A stretch of 64,000 nucleotides of DNA from Pogonophryne albipinna (GCA_028583405.1 CM053260.1:27993735-28057734), one strand, 5' to 3'; shown: positions 51,293-64,000, numbered from the stretch's first letter. Translations and numbers: made by a program. Notes: generated by a model from the sequence alone, not told the origin.

Positions 51293-52904
51293 ATGTGTTG
51301 CTCTAATGTATAGGAGGGTAATTATTTTCCTAGTTCTTATTTCTAGGATAAGGACTCTTATATAAATATACATTCAGTCCAATTTAATAGGGTTTTAGAA
51401 TGGCCATGGGAAAAATGGGGCGTCCACTCCAAGTGTCAATATAGGGGTTATAAATAACTGTACCTGTGACTTTTACAAGTCACTCATCCTAATCTCTCTA
51501 CAAGGGCATTATGCTGCCAGCTTCTTTTCAACAGTAATACTGCTGCCAGGATTACTGCCATTTTCATTTAAATAGATATATTTTCTTGCAGTATAAGCCT
51601 AATCTCCTGTCAAAATGTGTTCTCTTTCAGTTCTTCACACTAATGCCACCCTATATTTTTGTACTCTGTAGGTCAATTTAGTTGATAGGTGTGTAAACTC
51701 ATGTTTTCACAATGGTGTTTACAGACATTGTTTTCAGTTCAGTCCTGTGTCACCTTGTCACATTTACTTTGAGGTGAGCCAACACAGGTGGTAATGTGTA
51801 CATGTAGGTCAGCCATAAAGTCTGTCAGTGGGGTTTTCCCTTTCCTGTAGTGTATTTTATAGATTTATGTGCATGTTAATGGTCTGCAAAGGCAAAAATC
51901 CCTCTCCCACACACTCCCTCTCCGCCTGAAACGCCTCTTTTGGACTCATTGGACTAGATTAACATTACAGGATCCAATGCTTAAGTATATACGAAAGGAG
52001 GCATTGAAGCACCCTTCCTTAACTATAGAATTTGAAAAGCTCTTATCATGGCTGCCACTTAATACTTTTAGGTCATTTCACTCAGTAATCATAAAAAGAC
52101 TATTCCACCATAGCCCAAGGCTCCTTTTCCCATCCATGTAGTTTCTTCTTTCTCATTTTGAATGACACACATTATACAAATTCAATTGTGCGATGAAAAT
52201 GCAAAGCCATGAGCCGCTCACCTCAATTATAGATGACGAGCGCCTTCAGAGATCTGGTTAGTTCACGTTCTTTCTAATTGCAGGTCGGCTGCAACAAGTA
52301 GAAATCAAGGCTGAAGACTTTCCTGTTTGCTTCTGTCTTTTAATTAATCAAAACATCATTCATTTTTTACACTGCACCGTAACTTATATTCTTGTTTTTT
52401 TAAAGCTGTCTTATTTCTATTTTAGGTTGTTGACTTTTCTGTCTCTTTGTAATTACTTTTTATTTTCCAAATGTGGTGTTCAGGTGATATCAGCTTCAAT
52501 TGAGTCCAAACCGCTTCCTCTTCCTACAACTTTTCCCACATGTTTCCACATATATATTGTTGTCCTACCAAATACCTGTGACTTTGATGAGTAAAATCAC
52601 GTGTAGAATTCATATTTAAATGTTACATGAGATCATCATAATATTATGTCAGCAAGTCAACATTAATAACGACCAACAAGAGGCACAACAACAGCAACAA
52701 CATGAGTAATAGTACATTCAGTGTCAATTTAAAGTGAAAAACAGCTGTATAGAAAGCCAAGCACCTTGTATTAACTCCACGGCTTGATAACTTACGTGAA
52801 GTTAGCTATACCGTTAGCTTTAAGTGTTGCGCAACAATAGCTTCTCCACACACATACAAAGCAAAGGTAAGTGAACATAACTGTCTTATTAACGCTGATT
52901 TGGG
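51293..52904. other. Unique non-coding DNA
   Basis: The ORF 51869-52141 (90 codons) has no recognisable domain. Nothing else recognised. Confidence 0.4.
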
Positions 52905-52974
52905 AAGTTTTTTATATAGCACATTTCAACACGAGGCAATTCAAAGTGCTTTACAAAAAAAACAATTTAAAGCC
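52905..52974 (-). repeat. LINE 3'-end fragment
   Basis: TTTATATAGCACATTTCAAC then CAATTCAAAGTGCTTTACA, as at 32860-32910. Confidence 0.55.
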
Positions 52975-52978
52975 TTAA

Positions 52979-53198
52979 AGGTGGGGTAGGTAAGTTTCAG
53001 AAACCGGCTCGAGTGCACTAGAATTTGAAAGTACACAGCCGAAAAGAATCCGCCCCTTCCTTCAGACTTCCTTACAGAGCACCTCCTCCAACACACATGA
53101 ACGCACACATGACGTCAGCAGACTGGTGAAAGTGGCCGCCTGTTGCTGGCGAGTCATTGAAGTATCTCGAGCCGGTTTCTCAAACTTACCTACCCCAC
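52979..53198. mobile_element. MITE with GGGGTAGGTAAGTTT TIRs (R7), copy 1
   Basis: About 34-bp inverted ends: AGGTGGGGTAGGTAAGTTTC then GAAACCGGCTCGAG on the left, and the reverse complement of CTCGAGCCGGTTTCTC...CTACCCCAC on the right. TTAA precedes the left end (52975-52978) but not the right. 220 bp, no ORF. Confidence 0.8.
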
Positions 53199-53330
53199 AA
53201 GTGCAACAGAGAGCTGCCGGAGCAGGTTCGACTTCGGCTAAATCCTGTCTCTACAATAAAGGCACTGGTTCCACCGTAATAATTTTGTGCACTGCATTTT
53301 AATGAAAACTTTACGAAAGACTAATATTCA
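53199..53330. other. Short unique spacer
   Basis: Separates the R7 MITE from the next hAT; nothing recognised. Confidence 0.4.
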
Positions 53331-53338
53331 ACTGCAAG

Positions 53339-55506
53339 CAGGGGCGCCGCCAGGGATTTTGGGCCCCATGAAAATATATCACATTGGGCCCCACCACCAG
53401 GCCCAGGCCACGCCAACCAAGCACAATGCTGTAACCACACCTCCAGAACCCAACCCACTCATTTATGCTTTAAATAACTCTACCTGTACAGGCTTGCATC
53501 TATCTTGTAGTCCAATACTAACTTCACAATATTTACTGACACTGAGCGGTGAACATATAACACTGTGCAGACGTGGAACATTCTGCTGCAGTAGAATTCA
53601 CTATTTGATATAACACTAACATTCCTGACAATAGACCTCAATAGTCATCTGTTATGGTGCACATGCCTTTTTAATAACATTTTTTAATGGAACATTCAAA
53701 AATCTAAATAAATATAACTTAAATATACATGACCTCTTAAATTAAAATAAAGTGAACATTAACACCAATATTATCATTTATAAAATGCTATAACAAAAAG
53801 CAGATTTTTTAATTAAATATACATACCAACTACAAAATAAGCGGGTATTAAAGTGTAAACGGACAACAAAACGGAAATGGAAGTGAAAAGGCCTGATGGT
53901 GGCGCTAAATCAGAGCCTATTACCTGTTCTCAGTCTTTTTCTCATCATGCATCTTGTGTGTCGTGATCCAATATCGTTACCATAGCCTTGCCCTTCAACA
54001 GTTATTACGAGCCCTGGCTCCGGCTCTTTTAAGTGAACGACGGGAGCCGGCTCTCGCCCGTGAACGAGCCGTTTTTTTTGCGGAGGGATCTAGATCGGCT
54101 TGAAGGCACATTATGCAATGTGCAATGTGCACATTATCCCGCTTATTACATGGCCACATTCTCAACAAAGTAACGACATCACTCCCAATATTAATTGAAA
54201 TACTTTTATGGATTTAGAAAATGATTTTATTGATTTAAAAAATAGTTTTATGTATTGATTTAAATTGACATGCATCCGCTAAGAAAAGTAGTCCGTTGTT
54301 ACTGTTTGAACTAACGTAGCAACGGCAGGAACTGCTTCGATAGTGTTTTTGAGGAGCTTTATGATTACAGATTTGAAAACGTCGTTGCTTGCTTTAAAAG
54401 TAGCACAATTCATGATGTCAAACCTTGGAAAGTATCTAGATATCCCTGCCCTAATGCCAAAGTAACTGGCAACTGAATATGTGTCGCCGTTTGATGTCTA
54501 TGTCTGGACCGCTGCGTAAAAAGGAGGGTTTCTGCCCCATTACTTCTCTTCTTACTTCTATAAGAATAAAACACGGAGGACGGAGATCTCTTTTTCTCCC
54601 CCTCTTCTGACAGCCCAGCAGCTGATCTCAGAGCACGCTCCCCTCTCCTGCAGGGGGGCGTGCTCAGCTGCAGCTCGCAGAATCAGCCTCCTGCAAAAAC
54701 AGCGCTGGAAAGAGCAAATAGAGCGAAATGAGGCATGGCTAAAATGCAGGATCTTTTTGGTATTTTGAAAATATATTTATATACTTTATATAGGTCGATA
54801 CAGTAGCCCCTTTTTTAAAATAGTTTTTATAGGTGTTGCTATCTGTTTTGTGTAGCGTGGTTCTACAAGCAAGTCAATGCATTCATTGGGTGGTATCAGA
54901 GAGTTACACGGGTCTGTAAATGCAATGAAAACAATTGGCCACAGCAAATCATTTATATTAAATATGTAATTTTTACTTTTGAATACTTCAGTACAAAGGT
55001 TGTATTGAATAATTTAAGTGATATATGTGTACACATATAATTAGTCAAAACATGGCTACATTTGATTTAATTAAAAGGTATAATATGTGGTAAACTGAAG
55101 AGCCGTTTGGGAGCCGAAAGAGCCGGCTCTTCTTGGTGAGCCGAGCCAAATGATCCGGCTCACCAAGAAGAGCCGGAATTCCCATCACTAGTCTCTCTGC
55201 TAGAAAGGGCCGGGCGGTGCCGCACAGTCTTTGGAGGCAGGACCAAACCATTACATGTAAATAGAGGGGGGTGTTCGTTGCTTTGGATAATTAACTTTTG
55301 GAAGAAAATAAGTGAAATGAATCATAAGTTTAGTGAGTACATCATCAATATGACGTTATATTAATGTTAATTATTGATGATTGATGAAAGGTTACTTAAA
55401 CATTTTTTCTTAATGTTCTAACATTTTTTGGGGCCCCTGTCAGTCACGGGCCCTTAGAATCATCTTAACTTTTCACCCCCTTACGGCGCCCCTGACGGCG
55501 CCCCTG
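53339..55506. mobile_element. 2.2-kb hAT element with duplicated right terminus
   Basis: Perfect 8-bp duplication ACTGCAAG (53331-53338 and 55507-55514). Left end CAGGGGCGCCGCCAGGGATT. The right end CGGCGCCCCTG occurs twice in tandem (55483-55506). GGGCCCC motifs lie subterminally on both sides. A second hAT-like sequence lies within (about 53995-55190). No transposase frame is visible. Confidence 0.9.
53995..55190. mobile_element. Nested hAT-like element rich in AGCCGGCTC
   Basis: The right end CCGGAATTCCCATCACTA is, in reverse, TAGTGATGGGAATTCCGG, a known type of fish hAT terminus (from memory). A 21-bp perfect inverted repeat lies at 55123-55143 and 55156-55176. GGAGCCGGCTCTCGCC and GAACGAGCCG motifs near 54000-54070 are the opposite subterminal region. 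The left terminus and duplication were not found, so the left border is approximate. Confidence 0.55.
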
Positions 55507-55514
55507 ACTGCAAG

Positions 55515-56027
55515 TGCAACATTATGTGAGCCTGAAATCTTCCCAGGTACAAATAAAACTAGATATAGAAAACATTGTATTAATCAGCAAAGAAGCTTCT
55601 ACTTACTCCCAGTCATCAGTCTTGTTGAAGGCGGTCACTTTGTGTAGTCGACTCGGTACAGAGACACTAATGAGCTGACGCAGTGCAGCTGTGGGAGCAG
55701 GCAGTGGGTCAGGAGGCTGATGGGGTGACGGAGAACAGGTGTGCAGAGAGCAGAGACAGTGAGGAGGTCTGCAGGACAGGTGAGGCACGACTGCATCGGA
55801 CAAATAACAAGAGAGATCTATGAGATGAGGGAAATACGGAGACGGAGACAGATGAGAAGGAAATGGTGCAGATGTTCCTGAAATGGCAAAATTCGCAGTA
55901 AATCCTAAGTTTGAAGTATGCTTATTTGCTGTATTCCAAGCATTAGTAGATGAGAAGATCAACACCACTCATGACGGGTATTTCCTGCATCTTGCTAGTC
56001 AGCTAATCAAAACTCCTTTGACTAAGT
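55515..56027. other. Unique non-coding DNA
   Basis: The minus-strand ORF 55603-55968 (121 codons, Ser/Pro/His-rich) has no domain and is probably spurious. Confidence 0.4.
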
Positions 56028-56390
56028 CAGGGGTCTGCAACCTTTTTGACCAAAAGAGCCATTTTGCTCCTTTTGCCCCAAATTTTTTTTGTCTGGAGCC
56101 GCAAAACATATTTCATAGCTTGATAGCTTATAAAGTTGTATTTATTGTTATATCAGACAAAAACTACAGTTTTTTTGCATTTATTATGTATTACATTATA
56201 TAAAACTGTTAACCTCTAATAAGAAACAAATAACTCCTATAAGGAGAATTAAAAATAATACACAGGCCTACTTTAAAATAAATTAAACACAACACTTGGG
56301 GAGTCCTCTGCACATTTGAAGGAAAAAAAATATAATTAAAATGAGCCCACTTTGAAATAAATAAAACATATAGCTACACCCTAAAAAGAG
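56028..56390 (+). mobile_element. hAT MITE fragment (CAGGGGTCTGCAACC type)
   Basis: CAGGGGTCTGCAACCTTTTT, AGAGCCATTTTG and TGGAGCCGCAAAACAT are the left half of a common hAT MITE. The right terminus is not found. Confidence 0.65.
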
Positions 56391-56394
56391 TTAA

Positions 56395-56535
56395 AGGTAG
56401 GGTAGGTAAGAATGGAGAAAGCAGCTCGAGTGCGCTAGAATTTGAAAGAACACAACCGAAGAAAATCTGCCTCTTCCTTCAGACTTCCTTACAGAGCCCC
56501 TCCTCCAACACACACGAACGTGCACATGACCAATG
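56395..56535. mobile_element. MITE family R7, copy 2 (left half)
   Basis: AGGTAGGGTAGGTAAGAATG, then a body colinear with 52979-53115 (CTTCCTTCAGACTTCCTTAC). Preceded by TTAA (56391-56394). The right half and TIR are absent, apparently lost before the CA array. Confidence 0.7.
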
Positions 56536-56609
56536 AGGGCACCTCATCACACGGGCACTTCATGACCCTCACTAACACACATGTAAGACAGAAAGACACA
56601 CAAACACGT

Positions 56610-56611
<2 letters not shown>

Positions 56612-56688
<77 letters not shown>
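56612..56688. repeat. (CA)n microsatellite, 77 bp
   Basis: Uninterrupted CA repeat. Confidence 0.98.
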
Positions 56689-56690
<2 letters not shown>

Positions 56691-57804
56691 GTCTGACAGG
56701 GTCTCCGTGGAGCAGTCCCTGTCAGTCTGTCAACTCTCGGGGTTTCCAAACAAGTCAAGACGAGCTTTCCTCGAGACAAGATACAAGACAACTCATCACT
56801 TTTGGCTACTCGTCTTTTGGGATGATTGTCTTGTGCTGAAATGTCATGTTCTTAAACATAAAACAGGATAACGGGGAAAAAAACACAACAAAGACTTTGG
56901 GTCATCATGTTGTAGTTTCAGGCTAATTCTTGTTTTCATGGAAATTGATTGTTAGGATGCTGTGCATTGCGCGAGGACACTTGAGGCTTAGATGCAGCCT
57001 GCTAATTAGGACTAAATTGTATTAGCACAACAACAACACTGACCCCGCAAAGCCCTCTCTCTCCTGCACACACACTTTCTGTTTTTCTGACACACATGCA
57101 GGCACATACATAAACATGCGGTCTCTCGTTTACACACGGGTAAAAACGCACAAATACACACCTCATTATTTATGTTTTTGGTTAAGACACTCTCACGGTC
57201 CCTGCTGCTCTTTCCTCATTTGGAAATAACAACCACGAAAACGAAGGCAAATATTGGACCATATAGGTTTTACTACACTTAAAAAATGTCTTTTGAGGAC
57301 CTCAGTAATCATGGCATGGTAATAGTGGCTCAGCTATATTCTAAAGCTTGATTTTAGAATCAATACGATCCAATACTGGAGCATTTTACACAATAAGTAC
57401 AAAATACATATTCTGTAACTGATCAAAAAGCTGAATTCTTTTCAACTCTGCTTTGTTTATGTGTGTTTGCGTCTTACAACCAATTGGTGTCTAATTTCTG
57501 TATATCTCAAGAAAAACCCAGAATGTCTCCTAATGTACTTATTTACAGTAGGTAATATAATAACACTTTTTCGCTCTCTTCAGCTGAGTAACCATTTTCT
57601 ACTGTTGCCATTATTATTATTTTTTAACCACAGACCTTATTTCAACTTTCTAACCACAAACACGTTAAAAAAACATTGACTTCGAGACACATGAACAGGA
57701 AGTGGTAAAGTGCGAACTCATATCCTGGTTTTAGGACTCATTACTGCACCACTCTATTGTGAGATCTAGCATATTACTGCTGAGGGAAAAATAATGTTGT
57801 TATT
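56689..57804. other. Non-coding DNA
   Basis: 57690-57770 contains AGGAAGTGGTAAAGTG and TTTTAGGACTCATTACTGC, a piece of the R1 family. The rest is unique, with no gene. Confidence 0.4.
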
Positions 57805-58262
57805 TGTTAGGGATTAATTTTGTCTTTACTTAAGATATTTGACCTTTCGGCCTGTTGACATTTACGACGAAGCCTAAGTCTGTTATCTGTCTTAAGGAAT
57901 GGGAAGTCTCAGCTATTGCTGACATTATCAGTTTTATGACCGGTCAACTCTCGGTCACAAGAGCCATAGAGTCAGATAAGTTATTCAGTGCCTCCAGGTG
58001 TTCACGTACACCTTCCCCCAATATGTGGGTTGACTCTCTGTAAACTAGTTAAAGGTCTATTGGAGAGATAGGCTGATCAGAATTGACATGACAACCCACC
58101 CGTGCAGTCAGAACCTTTTGCTGCTGTGACTTGTGATATGAATTCTCCGGCCGATGCTTGTAATAAACTACCAGTGTTTGACATCAGAACTCCTGCTCGT
58201 CCTATGTCTCCTTCATGAGTCGGTGACTCCCACTGCATTGCTACACAGAAGTTTCCCTTACA
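57805..58262 (+). mobile_element. Probable solo LTR
   Basis: 458 bp beginning TGTTAGGGATTAATT and ending TTTCCCTTACA, with short inverted ends TGTTAGGG/CCCTTACA, and a polyadenylation signal AATAAA at about 58162. Flanks TTATT and CTATT match in 4 of 5 bases. No gag/pol on either side, so if real it is a solo LTR left by recombination. Family not recognised. Confidence 0.5.
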
Positions 58263-60279
58263 CTATTGATATCATTCGTTGACGTTAGCAGCTATTACAC
58301 GTGTAAACCTCATGTCAGGTTACAACATTAGCAGTTGAAGTAAACAAAAGTAGAAATTAGGAAAGTTAGTCAAAGGAACAGTTACCTTTGTAGAATCCTG
58401 TCATTATTTGAGACATATTTTTGTATCACCTTTTTACACTAACAGGTGCCGTAAAGATTACACAATGGATACACCAGTGCGTCCGCGACTGTGTCCTGCA
58501 TAGAACATAAAACCGGGTCAAACAGGGTGACTGCACTTCAAATGTTTGCCTTTTTAACAAGGCAGTAGCAGACTGAAGCTTGAAAAAATGATTCAGCAAT
58601 CAGTAACATATGCAGGTATATTGCACTGAATAATCAAAGCTCATTAATCGAAGCATAACATGTTAATCAGGCTGGGAGACGTCTTGTCTGAGAGGACTGA
58701 TTTCACTGCAGATAACATTGCTTTGTGTACATTTATTTTAGCTTTGCATCGTTGTTACTTCAACATACAGGCATTTCTGACAGTATACATTGAATTGATG
58801 GACTTAGTTTTGGTCCTGGCGGCTAACGATAGAAGAACAAATCCCACAAAAAATCTTGTGAGAGAATTCTTCTTCTTGTAATCTCCCAGTCCATTTCCGC
58901 CTATAACTCATGGCTGTTTAATTGTTTATATCACAAAGATGAACACAGGTATTGATGCAATATTTGCGTTTATGCCTGTAATAACTATCTGTGAACATTT
59001 GGTCCAAATGTGGTGACTTTCTGAACTTTCTTTGCAGAGATACATGTGATTAACACCTTCCTCTTTGGAGAAGAGTACATTTTCACTGCTTTTGGTTGCA
59101 GAAGGGGGTTCCGAACATCCACCCAAAATACTGATTGTGCTGTAAAATACTTTTATACAACTATCTTTTTCAAAAACGAGACATATTAAAGTAAAAAACA
59201 TGGATGTGCTTTGTTCTACCTTGGGTCTGGGTATCTTTACTTTTAGGGGCCTCAGTTCCTCTACTGTCAGTCAGGTGCAGAGTTCAAATGATCCGTCACA
59301 GATTAGCAACAAAGGACTACGAAAGTCTTAGCTGAGGTGGAGGTTCATTAAATCCAGTGGACCTGAACCCTCTTAGAGATGTTACATGGTCATGTTCAAT
59401 GGTTGCCCATGAAAAGATTTGCTCGAAGGAAGAGACTTTGAAGAAACTATTTAACTCCCAGTGAAAATCATGATTAGCATTAGCGTCTCTGGGTGCTTTC
59501 TGAACAGACAGCTAAGCATCTCCATACACTTTTTCCTTAAGACTGTTGGGATCACAGTTTGGGTTACTGTGTGCTCTGGTGGAAACTAAACGCTCAATCA
59601 CATTACATTATGTCAATGATGAGTAACCGGGGAGTTTCCATTGTTCCGACAGCCCGTTATTCGAGAACGGCAATAGTCTGGTATGTCTCACTGGACCAAA
59701 AGACCATTTGTACAACAGCCTATTATCACAAATAAAACCCATATCCAATTCTTCTGAAGGTCCATTGTACTCTGGCCCTATAGGTCAAAACGCAACATTT
59801 AAAAAAAAACGTTTAAAAGTATTTTCCGTCAAGTATTGCAAAGGCCCTTAAGCCACAGTGAGTGGGCAGTGACCACACACAGCCTCGCAGTGTGTGTCCA
59901 GCTGGAATTATGATTCTGCAAACATGCACAGAAACTGTCTCTGCAAACCTACAAGGGACCTTCTAGAGTTCAGATCTATAAGTGGTATCCATATGTGTGA
60001 CATAATTATAAAAAACCCGGTTTGCAGACACCCCAATTCAGACATCCACATTAATCAAAAAAATGCGTCAGACTGTTCCTTCTTTGAGCTCACCAACTGT
60101 GTTTGTACTAGAAGTGCTAGGCCCTTGTTTTGTTTGCGTTGTATTAGTCCTGGTCCTTCTTCATATCAGTCATCATAAACTGCAAAATACAAGGTTCTAC
60201 CTATTGCAATTAGTGCAGTTTAGTGCCACCTACTGGCCATTTGAATGTACAAATCTGCCACTCAATAATGTTGCCACGT
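58263..60279. other. Unique non-coding DNA
   Basis: Two kilobases without recognisable element ends or domain-bearing ORFs. The ORFs at 58660-58881 and 58926-59201 show no domain. Confidence 0.4.
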
Positions 60280-60850
60280 TTTGAAGCTATTTTTGATGAC
60301 CATGCTTCCAGGGGTCTTTTGACAATCCTCCTTCAGTGTTTTGCTCTCCAAGATCAGTAAGTTTATTTATATAAGAATATGTATTTATTATGTGGGACTC
60401 TTACGTTCTATTGTTGGCTGACGCGGAGGTTAGCTTTGAAAGTGCTACCTGGAAAAAAAGCAATGGGATTTTTCCATTGGATTTCAGAATATAAGCTTAG
60501 TGGCCAACACGTGTGATACTGACACGTTTTGTTCAGCAGGTTAATATCCACATAGGTAGCGTCAATGCAATCTGCAGAAGTCAAAGCTAACGTGAGGCAA
60601 TCAACTAACTACCTCACTGTTGCATGACTTCACATTAGCACCGCTAAGCTAAAGGCGGCTAATGTTCGGCGTGGTGACGATTCGAAGTTATTTCAGTCAC
60701 CACCGCTTTTATCACACGTAGAAGCCTCCCTTTTGTCCCACCAAAAACACCTTCAAAAGACTGCTAACTTCCAGACAAGGGAACCTGAAGAAGTAAAATG
60801 CTAATTCATTTTTGGATTTTATCACTCATTCCTGCACTATTTTGCATCCT
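60280..60850 (-). repeat. Dispersed repeat family R1, copy 4
   Basis: GCAATGGGATTTTTCCATTG, ATTGACGCTACC-like and GCACCGCTAAGCTAAA blocks are the reverse complement of the 20860-21200 copy. It is the longest copy in the window. Class unknown. Confidence 0.6.
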
Positions 60851-62082
60851 GTTATGACTGAACCACACTTACAGAGCTTGTGTCTGTGCGGCTACCTGTT
60901 CAGTGCAGCACCTCTGACCCTGAGCTATGTAAGCTGCAGCGACCTGATGAGAGTTCATTGACCTCCATGTTGGACGGGGAGCAGAGGAACGAGAGATGGC
61001 AAGCTAAACAGATGAGTATGTAAAAAGCTCTTTGCTGAAAATATCAAATTGCTCTGTTGCAGTAGCCTGGGAGGCGAGAGCAGGAGGGTTGAAAAGATTA
61101 TCTTTAAGAGTCCGAATGTGTCAGGACTTTTGAGTGGATGGTGGGCTGTGGAGTCTCACCGGTGCTGAGTCTGATAAAACAAGCAGCCAGATGAGAGGAA
61201 GATTAGGGGAAGGAGTCTCGGCTGGCTGACTTTGTTATTGCAAACATAAAGTATACTTAACTTCATATGTCAAAAGAAAAAACCCATCCCTCTCTTTGCT
61301 TGGAAATAACGTATTCTTCTTTAAGCCGAGAAAACAAATACTCTACTTCACTTAAATAAAAGTTTAATGATGAATGAAGAAATGTGATGTAACCTGATTA
61401 CATCCCGTTACTTTTGGATTACCTCAATATCAAACGCAATGCAAATAAATACAAGAGATAAATATCAATAAGATGTTTTTTACTTAAGTGTATTATGTAA
61501 GACAACAGAACTATGTAACCTTAGAAAGGAAGAAACCAATATATTTAGGATAAAAAAGGATTGTATTGAGTAAAACCTGCCTTTCATTCAGCATCTTCAG
61601 GCAGTAGCTTATACACCAGCACTGAAACACATGAGCTGTAAGTCTGAGCTGACAGAAAACGCTCCGTTTTAGTTCAACACACACAGTTAAGCTCACACAC
61701 TATTTTATGAACATATAGGTTCACCTGCTGAATTAGAAACAGAACAAATGAAGGAAAGAAAGTGGAAACCATGAAGCAGAGAGCAGACAGGTAGGCGTAT
61801 AGATTCACACTCTGATCCTAATGATAGGGAGGTAAGATCATGTATTTTACATTTTTTAACAGTTGTCAAGGTAAAATCACATCTTTCACTGTCATTCTAC
61901 GGCCGGTTAGTTTATATAGCTGAAATTAATTAATTCCCTTGGCTTTGAAGTGACTGGATCACACTGAGGTGAAATGAACGTTGCTGAAACGATCAGAGAA
62001 TTAAAGTGAGAGTCAGCTCTGTCACTGCGGCGCTATATTTAGCCAACACACAGTATGGGCACGCACTGACCCCCGCCATCTG

Positions 62083-62084
<2 letters not shown>
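60851..62084. other. Unique non-coding DNA
   Basis: Nothing recognised. Confidence 0.4.

Positions 62085-62167
<83 letters not shown>
62085..62167. repeat. (CA)n microsatellite, 83 bp
   Basis: Uninterrupted CA repeat. Complementary to the GT array 213 bp downstream. Confidence 0.98.
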
Positions 62168-62378
62168 GTTAAGGTTTAACTGATGCCCACAGACCCCACA
62201 GGTAAACCCAGGTGGATTTTCAAATTCCCATCACGAGGCGTTCAGGGGACTCCCCTCACTGTTGTCGCGTCGTAAAATTTCCCATTATGGCGGATACAAA
62301 TACTGTATACAACAACAAGGCTTCTCAAAGACTCACTGTGAGCGCAGAGAGCTATGGGGAGCCATTTTAATGAGCTTG

Positions 62379-62974
<596 letters not shown>

Positions 62975-63190
62975 TAATATGGGTCTCATAACAGTATAAC
63001 ATGGGTGTAACAGGGGTTAATGTGTAATGTGGGTGTAATGACAGTATACAGTACTTACTTTGCAATATTGGTGGTAATATGGGTTTAAAGACTATGTAAT
63101 TATGGTGTAATAACAGTGTAACATGGGTTAAAGGGGTGTATTAATGTAGAATATGGGTTCAATAACAGTGTAATATGTGTGTAATGTAGA
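62975..63190. repeat. Degenerate minisatellite
   Basis: Variants of GTGTAATAACAGTGTAACATGGGT recur imperfectly about every 30-50 bp, with runs of ATGGGTGTAA and TAATATGGGTTTAA between. The unit length is irregular. Confidence 0.6.
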
Positions 63191-63930
63191 AAATGTGATG
63201 TGACTGCCAATTTAAGGGTTAATGGAAAGTCGTTCCTGGGCAAAAAGGTTGTTTTTCTAAAATACCTCATGCCATGCTAGTAATATAGAGTTCATATTTT
63301 TTCTACATTTGATCCCTTTTTTGTCACAAAGCGATCTCTTCTCCCACGAAGCCCTCTGGTCATGTGTTCATACGTCAGGGACATGAATCAGTGATTATTT
63401 GTGTTGTGTTTAAGTCCTCTCCTCTGAAAGATGACAGCATTGTCGTCCTCGCAGCCTATTAGACAGGAAGACTGACAGTGCAGCCTAGTGGTAAAGCAAC
63501 GGAGCAACGGAGCCTCACACACACAACACACACTGCAACGGAGCCTCACACACACACCGACACACGCTGCAGAGCAGGGACAAATCACAGAGAATAACAA
63601 CGTCTGCCTGAATATAACCCGCTGCACTCCTCTGTGTTTCTGCGCTCACTCCACGCTTTATTGAGACACTGCACGTAGGCACAAGGCTTCCCCTATACAG
63701 GAAGCATTATACACACACACAGAAAGCCCCTGTGTGTGCAGGCCTGGGGGGGGGTTGTTGGGGGGTGGTTTGGCAGGAGCAGCGCTGCTTCGATTTGGCC
63801 TGGACACCGAGCCTCCGTCCCCCTCACTTAGCAGGCCAGCTGCATGGACGCTCACACTCCATATTCAGGGGGGAGTCCTCTCTTAAAGTCTCTAATATTT
63901 TGCAGGATGAGAGGGACTACTTTTCTTCTC

Positions 63931-63937
<7 letters not shown>
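63191..63937. other. Non-coding, short duplicated motif at 63500-63560
   Basis: CAACGGAGCCTCACACACAC occurs twice (about 63505 and 63537). A G-rich tract is at 63748-63768. No gene recognised; the minus-strand ORF 63658-63855 is Pro/Ser-rich without a domain. Confidence 0.4.

Positions 63938-63961
<24 letters not shown>
63938..63961. repeat. (GT)n microsatellite, short
   Basis: About 12 uninterrupted GT units near the window end. Confidence 0.9.
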
Positions 63962-64000
63962 AGGAGAATGAAGCAATGTGTCAGCGGGGGTAGCAGCGGA

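Noticed and set aside
51869..52141. 90-codon ORF possibly an exon or LINE fragment
   Set aside because: No recognisable polymerase or other motif; conserved LINE tail residues are absent.
55603..55968. 121-codon minus-strand ORF rich in Ser, Pro and His
   Set aside because: Compositional, no domain, no supporting context.

Overview
The window looks like non-coding DNA from a bony fish, probably a percomorph teleost. This is inferred from the repeat content: many long (CA)n/(GT)n microsatellites (about 1.4 kb in total), many hAT elements and MITEs with intact target duplications, TTAA-flanked MITEs, a DIRS-type tyrosine-recombinase retrotransposon, LINE C-terminal tails, and a tRNA-derived SINE. 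I found no convincing host protein-coding exon, rRNA or functional tRNA gene. The recognisable protein-coding pieces belong to transposable elements. The window could be intergenic or lie inside a large intron; the sequence does not decide this.

Layout. 1-5 kb: unique DNA plus an old teleost repeat (1264-3424) split by at least four later insertions, one a TTAA-flanked MITE. 5-6.4 kb: three long dinucleotide arrays. 6.8-8.2 kb: hAT element with a TTF-type zinc-finger remnant (8-bp duplication). 9.9-10.7 kb: short hAT with a BED-finger ORF. 11.1-11.2 kb: SINE. 12.7-14.7 kb: two hAT MITEs, the first carrying an inserted MITE. 17.3-20.4 kb: decayed, internally deleted DIRS retrotransposon on the minus strand. 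23.1-24.6 kb: MITE broken by a BED-finger hAT; a sister copy of that hAT lies at 28.6-29.9 kb. 25.8-26.5 kb: TTAA element with a perfect 28-bp terminal hairpin. 27.8-28.4 kb: Harbinger-like MITE. 30.7-32.7 kb: facing GT and CA arrays, then a hAT MITE containing a TTAA foldback element. 35.2-37.1 kb: second TTF hAT copy joined to a THAP-bearing element. 40.3-40.7 and 42.2-44.1 kb: further copies of the MITEs above. 44.4-44.9 kb: LINE tail. 46.1-49.2 kb: a 3.15-kb foldback transposon with about 400-bp inverted arms and an 8-bp duplication. 50.9-56.5 kb: several MITEs and a 2.2-kb hAT. 57.8-58.3 kb: probable solo LTR. 58-64 kb: mostly unique DNA with an old repeat and CA/GT arrays.

No operon or pathway is present. 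The coherent theme is DNA-transposon biology. Three unrelated hAT families here have lost their catalytic core but keep a zinc-finger DNA-binding module, and one of them (28923-29411) still has an open frame joining the BED finger directly to the C-terminal dimerisation segment. Several TTAA-flanked elements end in near-perfect hairpins, and several insertions can be dated against each other because paralogous empty sites lie in the same window.
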